A stretch of DNA of 19,765 bases. It comes from Lachnospiraceae bacterium (GTDB lineage Bacteria > Bacillota > Clostridia > Lachnospirales > Lachnospiraceae). The translations under genes and the position numbers were made by a program. Below the pieces are notes generated by a model. The model saw only the letters and a list, made by a program, of their open reading frames with translations, had not been told where the DNA came from and did not search any database. Positions 1-6,503 of this stretch are shown here, piece after piece. Each line of letters starts with the position of its first letter. The stretch's first letter is position 1. The DNA lies in the NCBI GenBank assembly GCA_003447295.1, contig DLZQ01000072.1, forward strand, positions 1 through 19,765. The letters run 5' to 3'.

Positions 1-128
1 CCCCAATGCGGGCTACTGGGATTAGATAGCATTTCTTAATTAACTCTCAATTTACCTGTCTTGTGCACCTGTCCATGTCGTAAAGTTCTGACAACTCAGA
101 AAAATATGAAATAATTAACAATATTTAC

Positions 129-157
129 TTGTAATAGCAACATATATTTAGTAAAAT
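129..157 (+). promoter_or_regulatory. Candidate SigA promoter of the EF-G-like gene
   Basis: A -35 TTGTAA (129-134) and a -10 TAAAAT (152-157) are separated by 17 nt, giving a predicted transcript start near 164 and a 5' leader of about 70 nt. The -10 matches 5 of 6 consensus bases but the -35 only 4 of 6. Bases 1-128 hold no gene I can support; they could be the tail of an upstream intergenic region. Confidence 0.45.
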
Positions 158-232
158 ACACATAAGGGGTTAAAAATCCAATCCAACGGCTGGACAAAAT
201 ACCCAAAATGCAGAATAAATGGAGGATGGGAT

Positions 233-2326
233 ATGAATATTTACACAACAGACAAGATCCGTAACGTAGTATTACTGGGCCATGGCGGCAGTGGCAAGAC
301 CAGTCTTGCAGAAGCCTTTGCTTATCTGTCCGGTATCACCTCCCGTATGGGCAAGGTAGATGACGGCAATACCCTTAGCGATTACAGTAAAGAAGAACAG
401 AAACGTCATTTCTCTATCAGTACCTCCGTGATTCCCATTGAGTGGGAAGGATACAAAATCAATATTATTGATACACCGGGTTATTTTGATTTCGTGGGAG
501 AAGTGGAAGAGGCAGTCAGTGCCGCAGGAGCAGCCATCATAGTAGTTAACGGCAAGTCCGGCATCGAAGTCGGCACCCAGAAGGCATGGGAACTTTGCGA
601 GAAATACAAGCTGCCCCGTTTCATCTATGTCTCCAACATGGACGTGGATAACGCTTCCTTCCGTCAGGTAGTGGAAGATATGACCAACCTGTACGGCAAG
701 AAGATGGCACCGTTCCATCTGCCGATCCGTGAAAACGAGAAATTTGTAGGATACATCAATGTTATTACCGAGAGCGGTAACCGCTGGGAGGGTAAGGAAG
801 TTGTTCCCTGTGACGTACCGGATTACAGCCGGGCGAATTTGCAGATCTGCCGTGATACCTTACTGGAAGCCGTAGCCGAGACCAGTGAAGAATTCATGGA
901 GCGGTATTTCGGCGGAGAGACCTTCTCTGAAGCAGAGATCCGTGCAGCACTCCGTACCAATGTCTGTGACGGCAGCATCGTTCCCATGACCATGGGTTCT
1001 AACATTCTGTGCCAGGGTATGTACACACTGTTAGATGATATTATCAAATACATGCCCAGTCCTGAGAACCGAGAAGTAGCGGGTATCAATCTGAAGACCA
1101 ACGAGATCTACCATGCGGATTATGATTTTGCCAAGGCTAAATCCGCTTACATCTGGAAGACCATCGTGGATCCTTTCATTGGAAAATACTCCTTGATCAA
1201 GGTAAACTCCGGTGTACTGAAAACCGATGATCTGCTGTATAACGTGGATCGTGATATTGAAGAGAAGATTGGTAAAATCTATGTATTGCAGGGCAATAAG
1301 CCTATCGAGGTCAGTGAACTGCATGCCGGAGACATCGGAGCACTGGCGAAGCTGACTGCAGCGAGAACCGGCAACAGTCTTTCGACCAAGGCGACGACTA
1401 TTAAATACGGCAAGTTCGATATTTCCACTCCCTATACCTACATGCGCTATAAGCCGAAGAATAAGGCGGATGTGGATAAGATATCCCAGGCATTGCAGAA
1501 GATGACCCATGAAGATCTGACCATCCGGGTGGTGAATGATGCGGAGAACCGCCAGACATTACTTTACGGCATGGGTGATCAGCACCTGGATATTGTGGTC
1601 AGCCGTCTGTTAAACGAATACAAAGTAGAGATCGAGCTGTCCAAGCCGAAGATCGCATACAAAGAGACTATCAAGAAGCAGTCCGATGTGGAATATAAGT
1701 ATAAGAAACAGTCCGGTGGACACGGTCAGTACGGTCATGTAAAAATGCGTTTCTCACCTTCCGGCGATCTGACGAAGCCCTATGAGTTTGCAACAGAAGT
1801 CGTAGGCGGAGCAGTACCGAAGAACTTTTTCCCGGCAGTGGAAAAAGGTATTCAGGAATCCGTAGGCAAAGGACCGCTGGCGGCATATCCGGTAGTTGGT
1901 GTCAAGGCAGTACTGTACGATGGTTCCTACCATCCGGTTGACTCCTCTGAGATGGCATTCAAGACCGCAGCGATTCAGGCGTTCAAGAAGGGCGTCATGG
2001 AAGCGGGTCCGGTTCTGTTAGAGCCTATCATGTCCCTGAAAGTTACGGTACCCGATGCTTACACCGGTGACATCATGGGTGATCTGAACAAGAGAAGAGG
2101 CCGCGTACTGGGCATGACACCTATGAGCGGCGGCAGACAGATCATCGAAGCGGATATTCCTATGAGTGGATTATTCGGTTATTGTACGGATCTGCGTTCC
2201 ATGACCGGAGGCAGAGGCGATTATTCCTATGAATTTGCCCGCTATGAGCAGACACCTTCCGATGTACAGGAGAAGGAAGTAGCAGCCAGAGCAGCGAAAG
2301 TAGCGGAGAATAACGCAGAAGATTAA
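233..2326 (+). CDS. Elongation factor G-like translational GTPase (EF-G2/FusA2 type)
   Basis: This 697-residue protein has the length and full domain order of EF-G: GTPase domain, domain II, and domains III-V with the typical C-terminal GDIMGDLNKRRGRVLGM segment. It is expected to bind the ribosome in the cytoplasm, but as a paralogue rather than the housekeeping translocase. The P-loop is GHGGSGKT (residues 16-23). Three GTPase motifs are altered: the G3 motif is DTPGYFDF (80-87), so the catalytic His of canonical DTPGH is Tyr84; the NKxD motif is SNMD (134-137); and the switch I RGITI region reads RHFSI (58-62), with Ser in place of Thr. These changes fit the poorly characterised EF-G-like families found beside true FusA. 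The start is supported by GGAGG at 221-225, 7 nt upstream. The gene is monocistronic, with a terminator just downstream. A tetracycline-resistance protein is unlikely given the degenerate G motifs. Confidence 0.9.
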   Translation: MNIYTTDKIRNVVLLGHGGSGKTSLAEAFAYLSGITSRMGKVDDGNTLSDYSKEEQKRHFSISTSVIPIEWEGYKINIIDTPGYFDFVGEVEEAVSAAGAAIIVVNGKSGIEVGTQKAWELCEKYKLPRFIYVSNMDVDNASFRQVVEDMTNLYGKKMAPFHLPIRENEKFVGYINVITESGNRWEGKEVVPCDVPDYSRANLQICRDTLLEAVAETSEEFMERYFGGETFSEAEIRAALRTNVCDGSIVPMTMGSNILCQGMYTLLDDIIKYMPSPENREVAGINLKTNEIYHADYDFAKAKSAYIWKTIVDPFIGKYSLIKVNSGVLKTDDLLYNVDRDIEEKIGKIYVLQGNKPIEVSELHAGDIGALAKLTAARTGNSLSTKATTIKYGKFDISTPYTYMRYKPKNKADVDKISQALQKMTHEDLTIRVVNDAENRQTLLYGMGDQHLDIVVSRLLNEYKVEIELSKPKIAYKETIKKQSDVEYKYKKQSGGHGQYGHVKMRFSPSGDLTKPYEFATEVVGGAVPKNFFPAVEKGIQESVGKGPLAAYPVVGVKAVLYDGSYHPVDSSEMAFKTAAIQAFKKGVMEAGPVLLEPIMSLKVTVPDAYTGDIMGDLNKRRGRVLGMTPMSGGRQIIEADIPMSGLFGYCTDLRSMTGGRGDYSYEFARYEQTPSDVQEKEVAARAAKVAENNAED

Positions 2327-2348
2327 TATATAGAATACATAGGATCCA

Positions 2349-2386
2349 GCAAAAGAGACCGGCGAATATGTCCGGTCTCCTTTTGC
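2349..2386 (+). terminator. Hairpin terminator after the EF-G-like gene
   Basis: The arms GCAAAAGAGACCGG (2349-2362) and CCGGTCTCCTTTTGC (2372-2386) pair with one bulged C around a 9-nt loop. The A-run and T-run lie inside the stem, so it could terminate in both directions. It sits 23 nt after the stop codon. Confidence 0.8.
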
Positions 2387-2528
2387 GTATGCGACATTTC
2401 ATCGATACCGCTGCATCAGATTGATCAGTAATGTGATCCATGCAAACATGATTCATCACCTCTCGTATATAAGATATGCACAGAGAACAGAAAATATGTA
2501 CAAATGTGTATGGATAGAGCCGCAGTCC

Positions 2529-2557
2529 TTGACAGTATCGGCAAAACACGATAAAAT
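2529..2557 (+). promoter_or_regulatory. SigA promoter of leuS
   Basis: A perfect TTGACA (2529-2534) is followed after exactly 17 nt by TAAAAT (2552-2557). The predicted start near 2564 leaves a leader of about 70 nt, too short for a T-box. The preceding bases 2387-2528 contain nothing else I can support. Confidence 0.85.
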
Positions 2558-2618
2558 AATCGGTAGTTTTTTAACGACTTGAGAACATGAATTTTAAATA
2601 GAAGGCTTCTCATAGTTT

Positions 2619-2624
2619 AGGAGG
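2619..2624 (+). promoter_or_regulatory. Ribosome binding site that decides the leuS start
   Basis: AGGAGG lies only 2 nt from an ATG at 2627 but 8 nt from the in-frame ATG at 2633. The spacing favours initiation at 2633, giving an N-terminus MAVPYN typical of the family. Confidence 0.8.
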
Positions 2625-2632
2625 AAATGATT

Positions 2633-5044
2633 ATGGCAGTACCTTACAATCACAGAGAGGTAGAGAAAAAATGGCAGAATGTCTGGGATGACGAAAAAGC
2701 ATTCAAGACTTCCGACGATTTCTCCAAGCCCAAATATTACGCACTGGTAGAGTTCCCTTATCCTTCGGGACAGGGATTACATGTAGGTCATCCGAGACCT
2801 TATACCGCACTGGATATCGTAGCACGTAAGCGCAGAATGCAGGGCTACAACGTACTGTATCCCATGGGATGGGATGCGTTCGGTCTTCCTACCGAGAATT
2901 ACGCAATTAAAAATCACATTCATCCGAAGATCGTAACCAAGAACAACGTGGCAAGATTCAAGAATCAGTTGCATTCCTTAGGTTATTCCTTTGACTGGGA
3001 CAGAGAGATCAATACCACAGATCCTGAGTATTATCACTGGACCCAGTGGATTTTCTTAAAGCTGTTCAAGGCAGGACTGGCTTACAAGACAGAGATGCCT
3101 ATCAACTGGTGTACCTCCTGTAAGGTAGGTCTGGCAAATGAGGAAGTAGTTAACGGTGTCTGCGAGCGTTGCGGTTCCGAAGTTATCCGTAAGGTCAAGA
3201 GCCAGTGGATGCTGAAGATCACTGAATATGCAGACAAGTTGATCGAGGGCCTGGATACCGTAGATTATATCGAGCGTGTCAAGGTTTCCCAGAAGAACTG
3301 GATCGGTAAGTCACAGGGTGCCGAGGTGGATTTCACACTCACCGGCAAGGACGAGAAGCTGCGCATTTACACCACCAGACCGGATACGCTGTTCGGCGTT
3401 ACCTACATGGTAGTATCTCCGGAGCATCCTGTACTGGATAAATACAAGGACGAGATCAAGAACTGGGATGATATCGTGGCATACCGTGAGATGGCTGCGA
3501 AGAAGTCTGATTTTGAGCGTACCGAGCTGGCAAAGGATAAGACTGGTGTCTGCATCCAGGGTCTGACCGCTACCAATCCCGTCAACGGTAAAGAGATCCC
3601 TGTATGGGTATCCGATTATGTTCTGATGACTTACGGTACCGGTGCAATCATGGCAGTACCTGCCCATGATGAGAGAGACTGGGAATTCGCTAAAAAGTTT
3701 GGCATGCCCATTATCGAAGTCGTAGCCGGAAGCCCTGTCAGCGTAGAAGAAGCTGTATATACCGATGTTGCTGACGGTACTTTGGTCAATTCCGATTTCC
3801 TGAACGGTCTGTCTGTGGCAGAAGCCAAAGAGAAGATCATGAACTATCTGGAAGAGAAGGGCATCGGTAACCGTAAGACCAATTATAAATTAAGAGACTG
3901 GGTATTCTCCAGACAGCGTTACTGGGGTGAGCCGATTCCTATCGTACATTGCGATAAGTGCGGATATGTTCCCATTGATGAGAGCGAACTGCCTTTGCAG
4001 TTACCCGATGTAGAGAGCTACATGCCTACCGACACCGGAGAATCTCCTCTGGCTGCCATGACTGACTGGGTAAATACCACCTGTCCCTGCTGCGGCGGTC
4101 CGGCAAAGAGAGAGACAGATACCATGCCTCAGTGGGCAGGCTCTTCCTGGTATTACCTGCGTTACACCGATCCTCACAATGACAAGGCACTGGCAAGTCC
4201 TGAAGCATTGAAGTACTGGCTGCCGGTTGACTGGTACAACGGCGGTATGGAACATACCACACTGCATCTTTTGTACTCCCGTTTCTGGCATAAGTTCCTG
4301 TATGATCAGGGCGTAGTACCTACTCCAGAACCTTACCAGAAGAGAACCAGCCACGGTATGATCCTGGGATCCAACGGTGAGAAGATGTCCAAGTCCCGCG
4401 GCAACGTGGTAAATCCGGACGATATCGTACAGGATTACGGCGCAGATACTCTGCGTACCTACGAGATGTTCATTGGTGCCTTTGATCTGAGCGCTTCCTG
4501 GAGCGAGGAAGGCGTAAAGGGATGCCGCAGATTCCTTGAGAGAGTATGGAAGTTACAGGATATTCTGACTGATGAAGAAGGCTATAGTGCAGATTTAGAG
4601 ACTAAGATGCACCAGACTATTAAAAAGGTCAGCAGCGATTTCGAAAACCTGAAGTACAATACCGCCATCGCGGCTATGATGTCCCTGATCAACGAGTTCT
4701 ACAAGAAAAATTCCATTACCAGAGGCGAATACAAGACACTGCTTACTTTGCTTAACCCCGTAGCACCTCATATCACTGAGGAATTGTGGCAGACTGCCGG
4801 ATTCGAGGGCAGACTGTATCAGGCAGCATGGCCTGAATTTGAGGAAGAGAAGACTGTAGAGAGCGTTGTTGAGATCGGCGTTCAGGTCAACGGCAAGATG
4901 CGTGTGACCATCAAAGTTTCCAAGGATGAGACCAAGGAAAATGTCATCGCCATGGCAAAAGAAGCTCTGGGTGACAAGCTGACCGGCAACATTGTAAAAG
5001 AGATCTACGTTCCCGGCAGAATCGTCAACATCGTAGTTAAGTAG
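2633..5044 (+). CDS. leuS: Leucyl-tRNA synthetase
   Basis: This class Ia aminoacyl-tRNA synthetase charges tRNA-Leu with leucine using ATP in the cytoplasm. The 803-residue length from the preferred start is normal for bacterial LeuRS. In order it shows the HIGH-type signature HVGH (residues 50-53), a first CxxC...CxxC zinc knuckle (about 161-182), and the CP1 editing insertion with TTRPDTLFG (about 245) and [15 protein letters not shown] (about 335-349). A second set of zinc-binding CxxC pairs follows (about 440-487), then the KMSKS loop (584-588), the anticodon-binding helical domain and the C-terminal tRNA-interacting domain. All core motifs are intact, so it should be active in charging and editing. 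It has its own consensus promoter and is convergent with the minus-strand cluster that follows. Many Firmicutes leuS genes are preceded by a T-box; none is visible here. Confidence 0.98.
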   Translation: MAVPYNHREVEKKWQNVWDDEKAFKTSDDFSKPKYYALVEFPYPSGQGLHVGHPRPYTALDIVARKRRMQGYNVLYPMGWDAFGLPTENYAIKNHIHPKIVTKNNVARFKNQLHSLGYSFDWDREINTTDPEYYHWTQWIFLKLFKAGLAYKTEMPINWCTSCKVGLANEEVVNGVCERCGSEVIRKVKSQWMLKITEYADKLIEGLDTVDYIERVKVSQKNWIGKSQGAEVDFTLTGKDEKLRIYTTRPDTLFGVTYMVVSPEHPVLDKYKDEIKNWDDIVAYREMAAKKSDFERTELAKDKTGVCIQGLTATNPVNGKEIPVWVSDYVLMTYGTGAIMAVPAHDERDWEFAKKFGMPIIEVVAGSPVSVEEAVYTDVADGTLVNSDFLNGLSVAEAKEKIMNYLEEKGIGNRKTNYKLRDWVFSRQRYWGEPIPIVHCDKCGYVPIDESELPLQLPDVESYMPTDTGESPLAAMTDWVNTTCPCCGGPAKRETDTMPQWAGSSWYYLRYTDPHNDKALASPEALKYWLPVDWYNGGMEHTTLHLLYSRFWHKFLYDQGVVPTPEPYQKRTSHGMILGSNGEKMSKSRGNVVNPDDIVQDYGADTLRTYEMFIGAFDLSASWSEEGVKGCRRFLERVWKLQDILTDEEGYSADLETKMHQTIKKVSSDFENLKYNTAIAAMMSLINEFYKKNSITRGEYKTLLTLLNPVAPHITEELWQTAGFEGRLYQAAWPEFEEEKTVESVVEIGVQVNGKMRVTIKVSKDETKENVIAMAKEALGDKLTGNIVKEIYVPGRIVNIVVK

Positions 5045-5137
5045 TCGCTGTCTTATGAGCAAAGGTAGTCACGTAGTGACGTAAAAGCGTGATAACGCGA
5101 CTTTGCGAATGGCGTTGGCTGAACTTTCGAGAAATAT
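5045..5137 (+). other. Structured intergenic segment downstream of leuS
   Basis: Two small perfect hairpins, GTCAC-GTA-GTGAC (5068-5080) and GCGT-GATA-ACGC (5087-5098), are enclosed by an outer 6-bp pairing of GCAAAG (5059-5064) with CTTTGC (5101-5106). This makes a three-way-junction-like fold in the leuS 3' region. There is no T-tract, so it is not itself a terminator. No protein or known RNA family is recognised; it may be a dispersed intergenic repeat or a 3'-end stabilising structure. Confidence 0.5.
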
Positions 5138-5176
5138 AATAACTCCTGACAGACCTTACGCCTGCCGGGAGTTATT
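5138..5176. terminator. Bidirectional terminator between leuS and the convergent minus-strand genes
   Basis: AATAACTCC (5138-5146) pairs with GGAGTTATT (5168-5176), and the inner stem is partly paired with one mismatch. On the plus strand it is followed by TTATTTCTTT and on the minus strand by TTATTATATTTC, so it can serve both convergent units. The last codons and the stop of the minus-strand gene (stop at 5156-5158) lie within the hairpin. Confidence 0.7.
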
Positions 5177-5458
5177 TCTTTGAGCTTTACTTTTTTCTAA
5201 AATGTTTTGAATCTGCTGCAGTTCTGCTTCATTGCTGTATTTTTTGATGGCAGTGACTGCTGCCTGCATTTCCTGTGGGGTAAAAGTAAGATGCTCTTTC
5301 TTTGCCTTACGCATCGCGGGCATGAGAAGTGCCATCATTTCTTTTTGAGTTTTGCCGTGCCCTTTGGCAAAAAGAGTGGAGAGAAATTCTAATTTTTCTC
5401 TGGGGATGTCCTTCACGAGATCATCCTGCATCCAGAGGGGAGTCTGTGAATAATCCAT
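5156..5458 (-). CDS. 100-aa protein of unknown function
   Basis: I do not recognise this family. The protein is 100 residues, has no signal peptide or membrane segment, and is predicted mostly helical, with a basic middle (KGHGKTQKE and MRKAKKEH, about 33-56) and a helical C-terminal half (about 62-92) rich in Ala, Gln, Glu and Lys. The start ATG at 5458 is chosen because AGGAGG (plus-strand 5467-5472) lies 8 nt upstream, although the frame is open further. Its first 38 nt overlap the end of the 164-aa gene, so the two are probably translationally coupled and co-transcribed. Its 3' end runs into the bidirectional terminator hairpin. If the upstream promoters are sporulation-type as proposed, it would be expressed in the mother cell; that is inference. 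Confidence 0.8.
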   Translation of the reverse strand: MDYSQTPLWMQDDLVKDIPREKLEFLSTLFAKGHGKTQKEMMALLMPAMRKAKKEHLTFTPQEMQAAVTAIKKYSNEAELQQIQNILEKSKAQRNNSRQA

Positions 5459-5915
5459 TTTGTTGACCTCCTGATTGACTTTGAGTGGCTGCGAAAAGTC
5501 CGGATAACATAGACGGATCGAAACCATCCGGATCTGAGAAGCCCTCCGGGAACAGCTCCTGCATAGACTTAGCCACATCCATCATTTCTTGAAAATTATG
5601 GATATTGTCAAGCATCTGGGTGACCTGCTGCAGGGATGCTTTCTGTGCTTCATCGCATAAAGGCATAAGATCACTGCATAGCTCACCGGCGAGACTGCTT
5701 CCATTGGATGGTAAAGAAAAACTGTGCAGAGCAGTTTCCGGATGCTTTCTGAAAAGTGCCAGCGTATATTGCAACTCCTGGAATTTTATGTAGACAGCAA
5801 GTCCTTTCAGGAGATGCGGATCTATATAATAGGCAAGTGTTTTCAGAATCTGAATGCGGTTGTTGGTGAATAAGGTATCAAAGGCAGCCGCCTTGTCGAT
5901 TCTGTTATCATCCAT
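5421..5915 (-). CDS. 164-aa protein of unknown function, overlapping its downstream neighbour
   Basis: I do not recognise this family. It has 164 residues, no signal peptide and no clear transmembrane segment. The N-terminal half is helical and aromatic/aliphatic (IQILKTLAYYIDPHLLKGLAVYIKFQELQ, positions 21-49, quoted here only as a landmark of its type), the middle (about 85-122) is helical with many Gln and Met residues, and the tail (about 125-164) is rich in Gly, Ser, Gln and Asp and looks disordered. The start ATG at 5915 has AGGAAGG (plus 5926-5932) about 10 nt upstream. It overlaps the 100-aa gene by 38 nt in another frame. A SigE-like promoter lies at a suitable distance upstream. Function cannot be assigned from sequence alone. 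Confidence 0.75.
   Translation of the reverse strand: MDDNRIDKAAAFDTLFTNNRIQILKTLAYYIDPHLLKGLAVYIKFQELQYTLALFRKHPETALHSFSLPSNGSSLAGELCSDLMPLCDEAQKASLQQVTQMLDNIHNFQEMMDVAKSMQELFPEGFSDPDGFDPSMLSGLFAATQSQSGGQQNGLFTDSPLDAG
5467..5472 (-). promoter_or_regulatory. Ribosome binding site deciding the start of the 100-aa gene
   Basis: A perfect AGGAGG on the minus strand, 8 nt from ATG 5458, lies inside the coding sequence of the 164-aa gene. It fixes the shorter start and creates the 38-nt gene overlap. Confidence 0.8.
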
Positions 5916-5949
5916 GTGTCCGTTACCTTCCTGCCAAATAGTTACTAGT

Positions 5950-5976
5950 ATTTTATGAGCGCGGCAACAGGCTTAT
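5950..5976 (-). promoter_or_regulatory. Candidate SigE-like (mother-cell sporulation) promoter of the 164/100-aa gene pair
   Basis: On the minus strand ATA (5976-5974) is followed after 16 nt by CATAAAAT (5957-5950). The Bacillus SigE consensus is ATA-N16-CATACAnT, so one -10 base differs. The predicted start near 5942 gives a short leader to the ATG at 5915. No convincing SigA promoter was found here. Short motifs such as this also occur by chance. Confidence 0.4.
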
Positions 5977-5990
5977 GACGATCAGCCCTT

Positions 5991-6051
5991 CGGGGTACAG
6001 CTTCGTCTGTACCCCGGGATGACCGCACACTCAAGCTCCGGGAGCTCCCGG
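5991..6051. repeat. Palindrome-dense intergenic segment
   Basis: CGGGGTACAG (5991-6000) and CTGTACCCCG (6007-6016) form a perfect 10-bp stem with a 6-nt loop. A 14-bp perfect palindrome CCGGGAGCTCCCGG follows at 6038-6051. Neither has a T-tract on either strand. The segment lies between the Cys-rich gene and the 164-aa gene (both minus strand) and may be a factor-independent pause, an mRNA-stabilising structure or a protein-binding site. Confidence 0.6.
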
Positions 6052-6061
6052 GAAGTCAGCG

Positions 6062-6331
6062 TTAGTTGCAGCCGCAACCGTTACCGCAGCTGTTATTGCC
6101 ACCGCAGAAGCAGGACAGAAGCAGGATCCAGATCAGCCATTCACAGCAGTCATTGCCGCCGCAGCCATTGTTGCTGCCCAGCAGTCCGCAGCCGTTGTTG
6201 TTACCGCAGCCACCGCCGCAGAACAGTAACAGGATGATCCAGATGCAGCTGTTGCCGAAAATACCGTTACCACAGTTGTTATTGCCGCAGGAATTGTTGC
6301 AGCCGCAGTTTGTAGCAGTTAAGTCACTCAT
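6062..6331 (-). CDS. Cys/Gly/Asn-rich small protein, possible spore-surface protein
   Basis: This 89-residue protein contains 16 Cys, 20 Gly and 18 Asn, about 61% of the chain. Three CGN-rich segments (about 8-28, 38-62 and 74-89) alternate with two short hydrophobic, Trp-containing stretches (about 29-37 and 63-73). Proteins of this composition, sometimes labelled chorion-class high-cysteine proteins by similarity, are common in Clostridia and have no established function. The start at 6331 is preferred because GGAGG (plus 6340-6344) lies 8 nt upstream; an upstream in-frame GTG at 6346 overlaps that ribosome site. A SigK-like promoter match suggests late mother-cell expression and a disulfide-linked coat role (inference). 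A modified-peptide precursor is an alternative, but no maturation gene is in the window. Confidence 0.75.
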   Translation of the reverse strand: MSDLTATNCGCNNSCGNNNCGNGIFGNSCIWIILLLFCGGGCGNNNGCGLLGSNNGCGGNDCCEWLIWILLLSCFCGGNNSCGNGCGCN

Positions 6332-6361
6332 TTTTAGTGCCTCCACATTTTATTTATGCTT

Positions 6362-6389
6362 TATTGTATGCGGGGGAGCATGTCAATGT
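6362..6389 (-). promoter_or_regulatory. Candidate SigK-like promoter of the Cys-rich gene
   Basis: On the minus strand AC (6389-6388) is followed after 17 nt by CATACAATA (6370-6362), a full match to the Bacillus SigK pattern AC-N17-CATAnnnTA, and its -10 also matches SigE CATACAnT. A SigA reading is possible: TTGACA (6386-6381) then, 17 nt on, a weak TAAAGC. The leader to ATG 6331 would be about 24 nt. Confidence 0.45.
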
Positions 6390-6402
6390 TTCCGGAAAAG
6401 GC

Positions 6403-6430
6403 TTGCAATAATTTTCGGATATAGTACAAT
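6403..6430 (+). promoter_or_regulatory. SigA promoter of the sortase/LRR operon
   Basis: TTGCAA (6403-6408), a 16-nt spacer and TACAAT (6425-6430) form a good SigA promoter, with transcription predicted to begin near 6437. It is divergent from the Cys-rich gene promoter. The 6423-6441 dyad covers its -10 and the transcript start. Confidence 0.65.
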
Positions 6431-6441
6431 AAAATTGTACT
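6423..6441. promoter_or_regulatory. Perfect dyad (operator candidate) over the sortase promoter
   Basis: AGTACAAT (6423-6430) and ATTGTACT (6434-6441) are perfect 8-bp inverted repeats with an AAA centre. They overlap the -10 and start site of the sortase promoter, a common position for a repressor operator. The cognate regulator is not identifiable. As RNA it would form only a weak AU-rich hairpin with a 3-nt loop. Confidence 0.55.
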
Positions 6442-6503
6442 CCCATACAGATATGCGTTGTGATGGGTTGCATAGTTTCGATAAAGTAATTAAGGATAAA
6501 TAG

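Noticed and set aside
19..28. GGATTAGATA, resembling a conserved 16S rRNA stretch
   Set aside because: The flanking bases do not continue as 16S rRNA; chance match.
272..1886. Several long reading frames antisense to the EF-G-like gene
   Set aside because: They lie opposite a gene with clear family motifs throughout, lack ribosome sites and read as low-quality shadow protein.
2387..2626. Search for a T-box leader in front of leuS
   Set aside because: No AGGGTGGnACCGCG-like antiterminator sequence or long leader hairpins; a consensus promoter lies only about 100 nt from the start.
6062..6331. Cys-rich gene as a thiazole/oxazole peptide precursor
   Set aside because: No leader/core split and no modification enzyme genes in the window; hydrophobic segments fit a structural or membrane-associated protein better. 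Not fully excluded.
6363..6386. SigA promoter TTGACA with TACAAT for the Cys-rich gene
   Set aside because: The spacer between these two hexamers is only 12 nt; the 17-nt alternative -10 (TAAAGC) is weak.
6066..6503. Gln/Pro/Leu-rich plus-strand frame opposite the Cys-rich gene
   Set aside because: Composition is the mirror of the CGN repeats on the other strand, there is no ribosome site, and it runs across two promoters.
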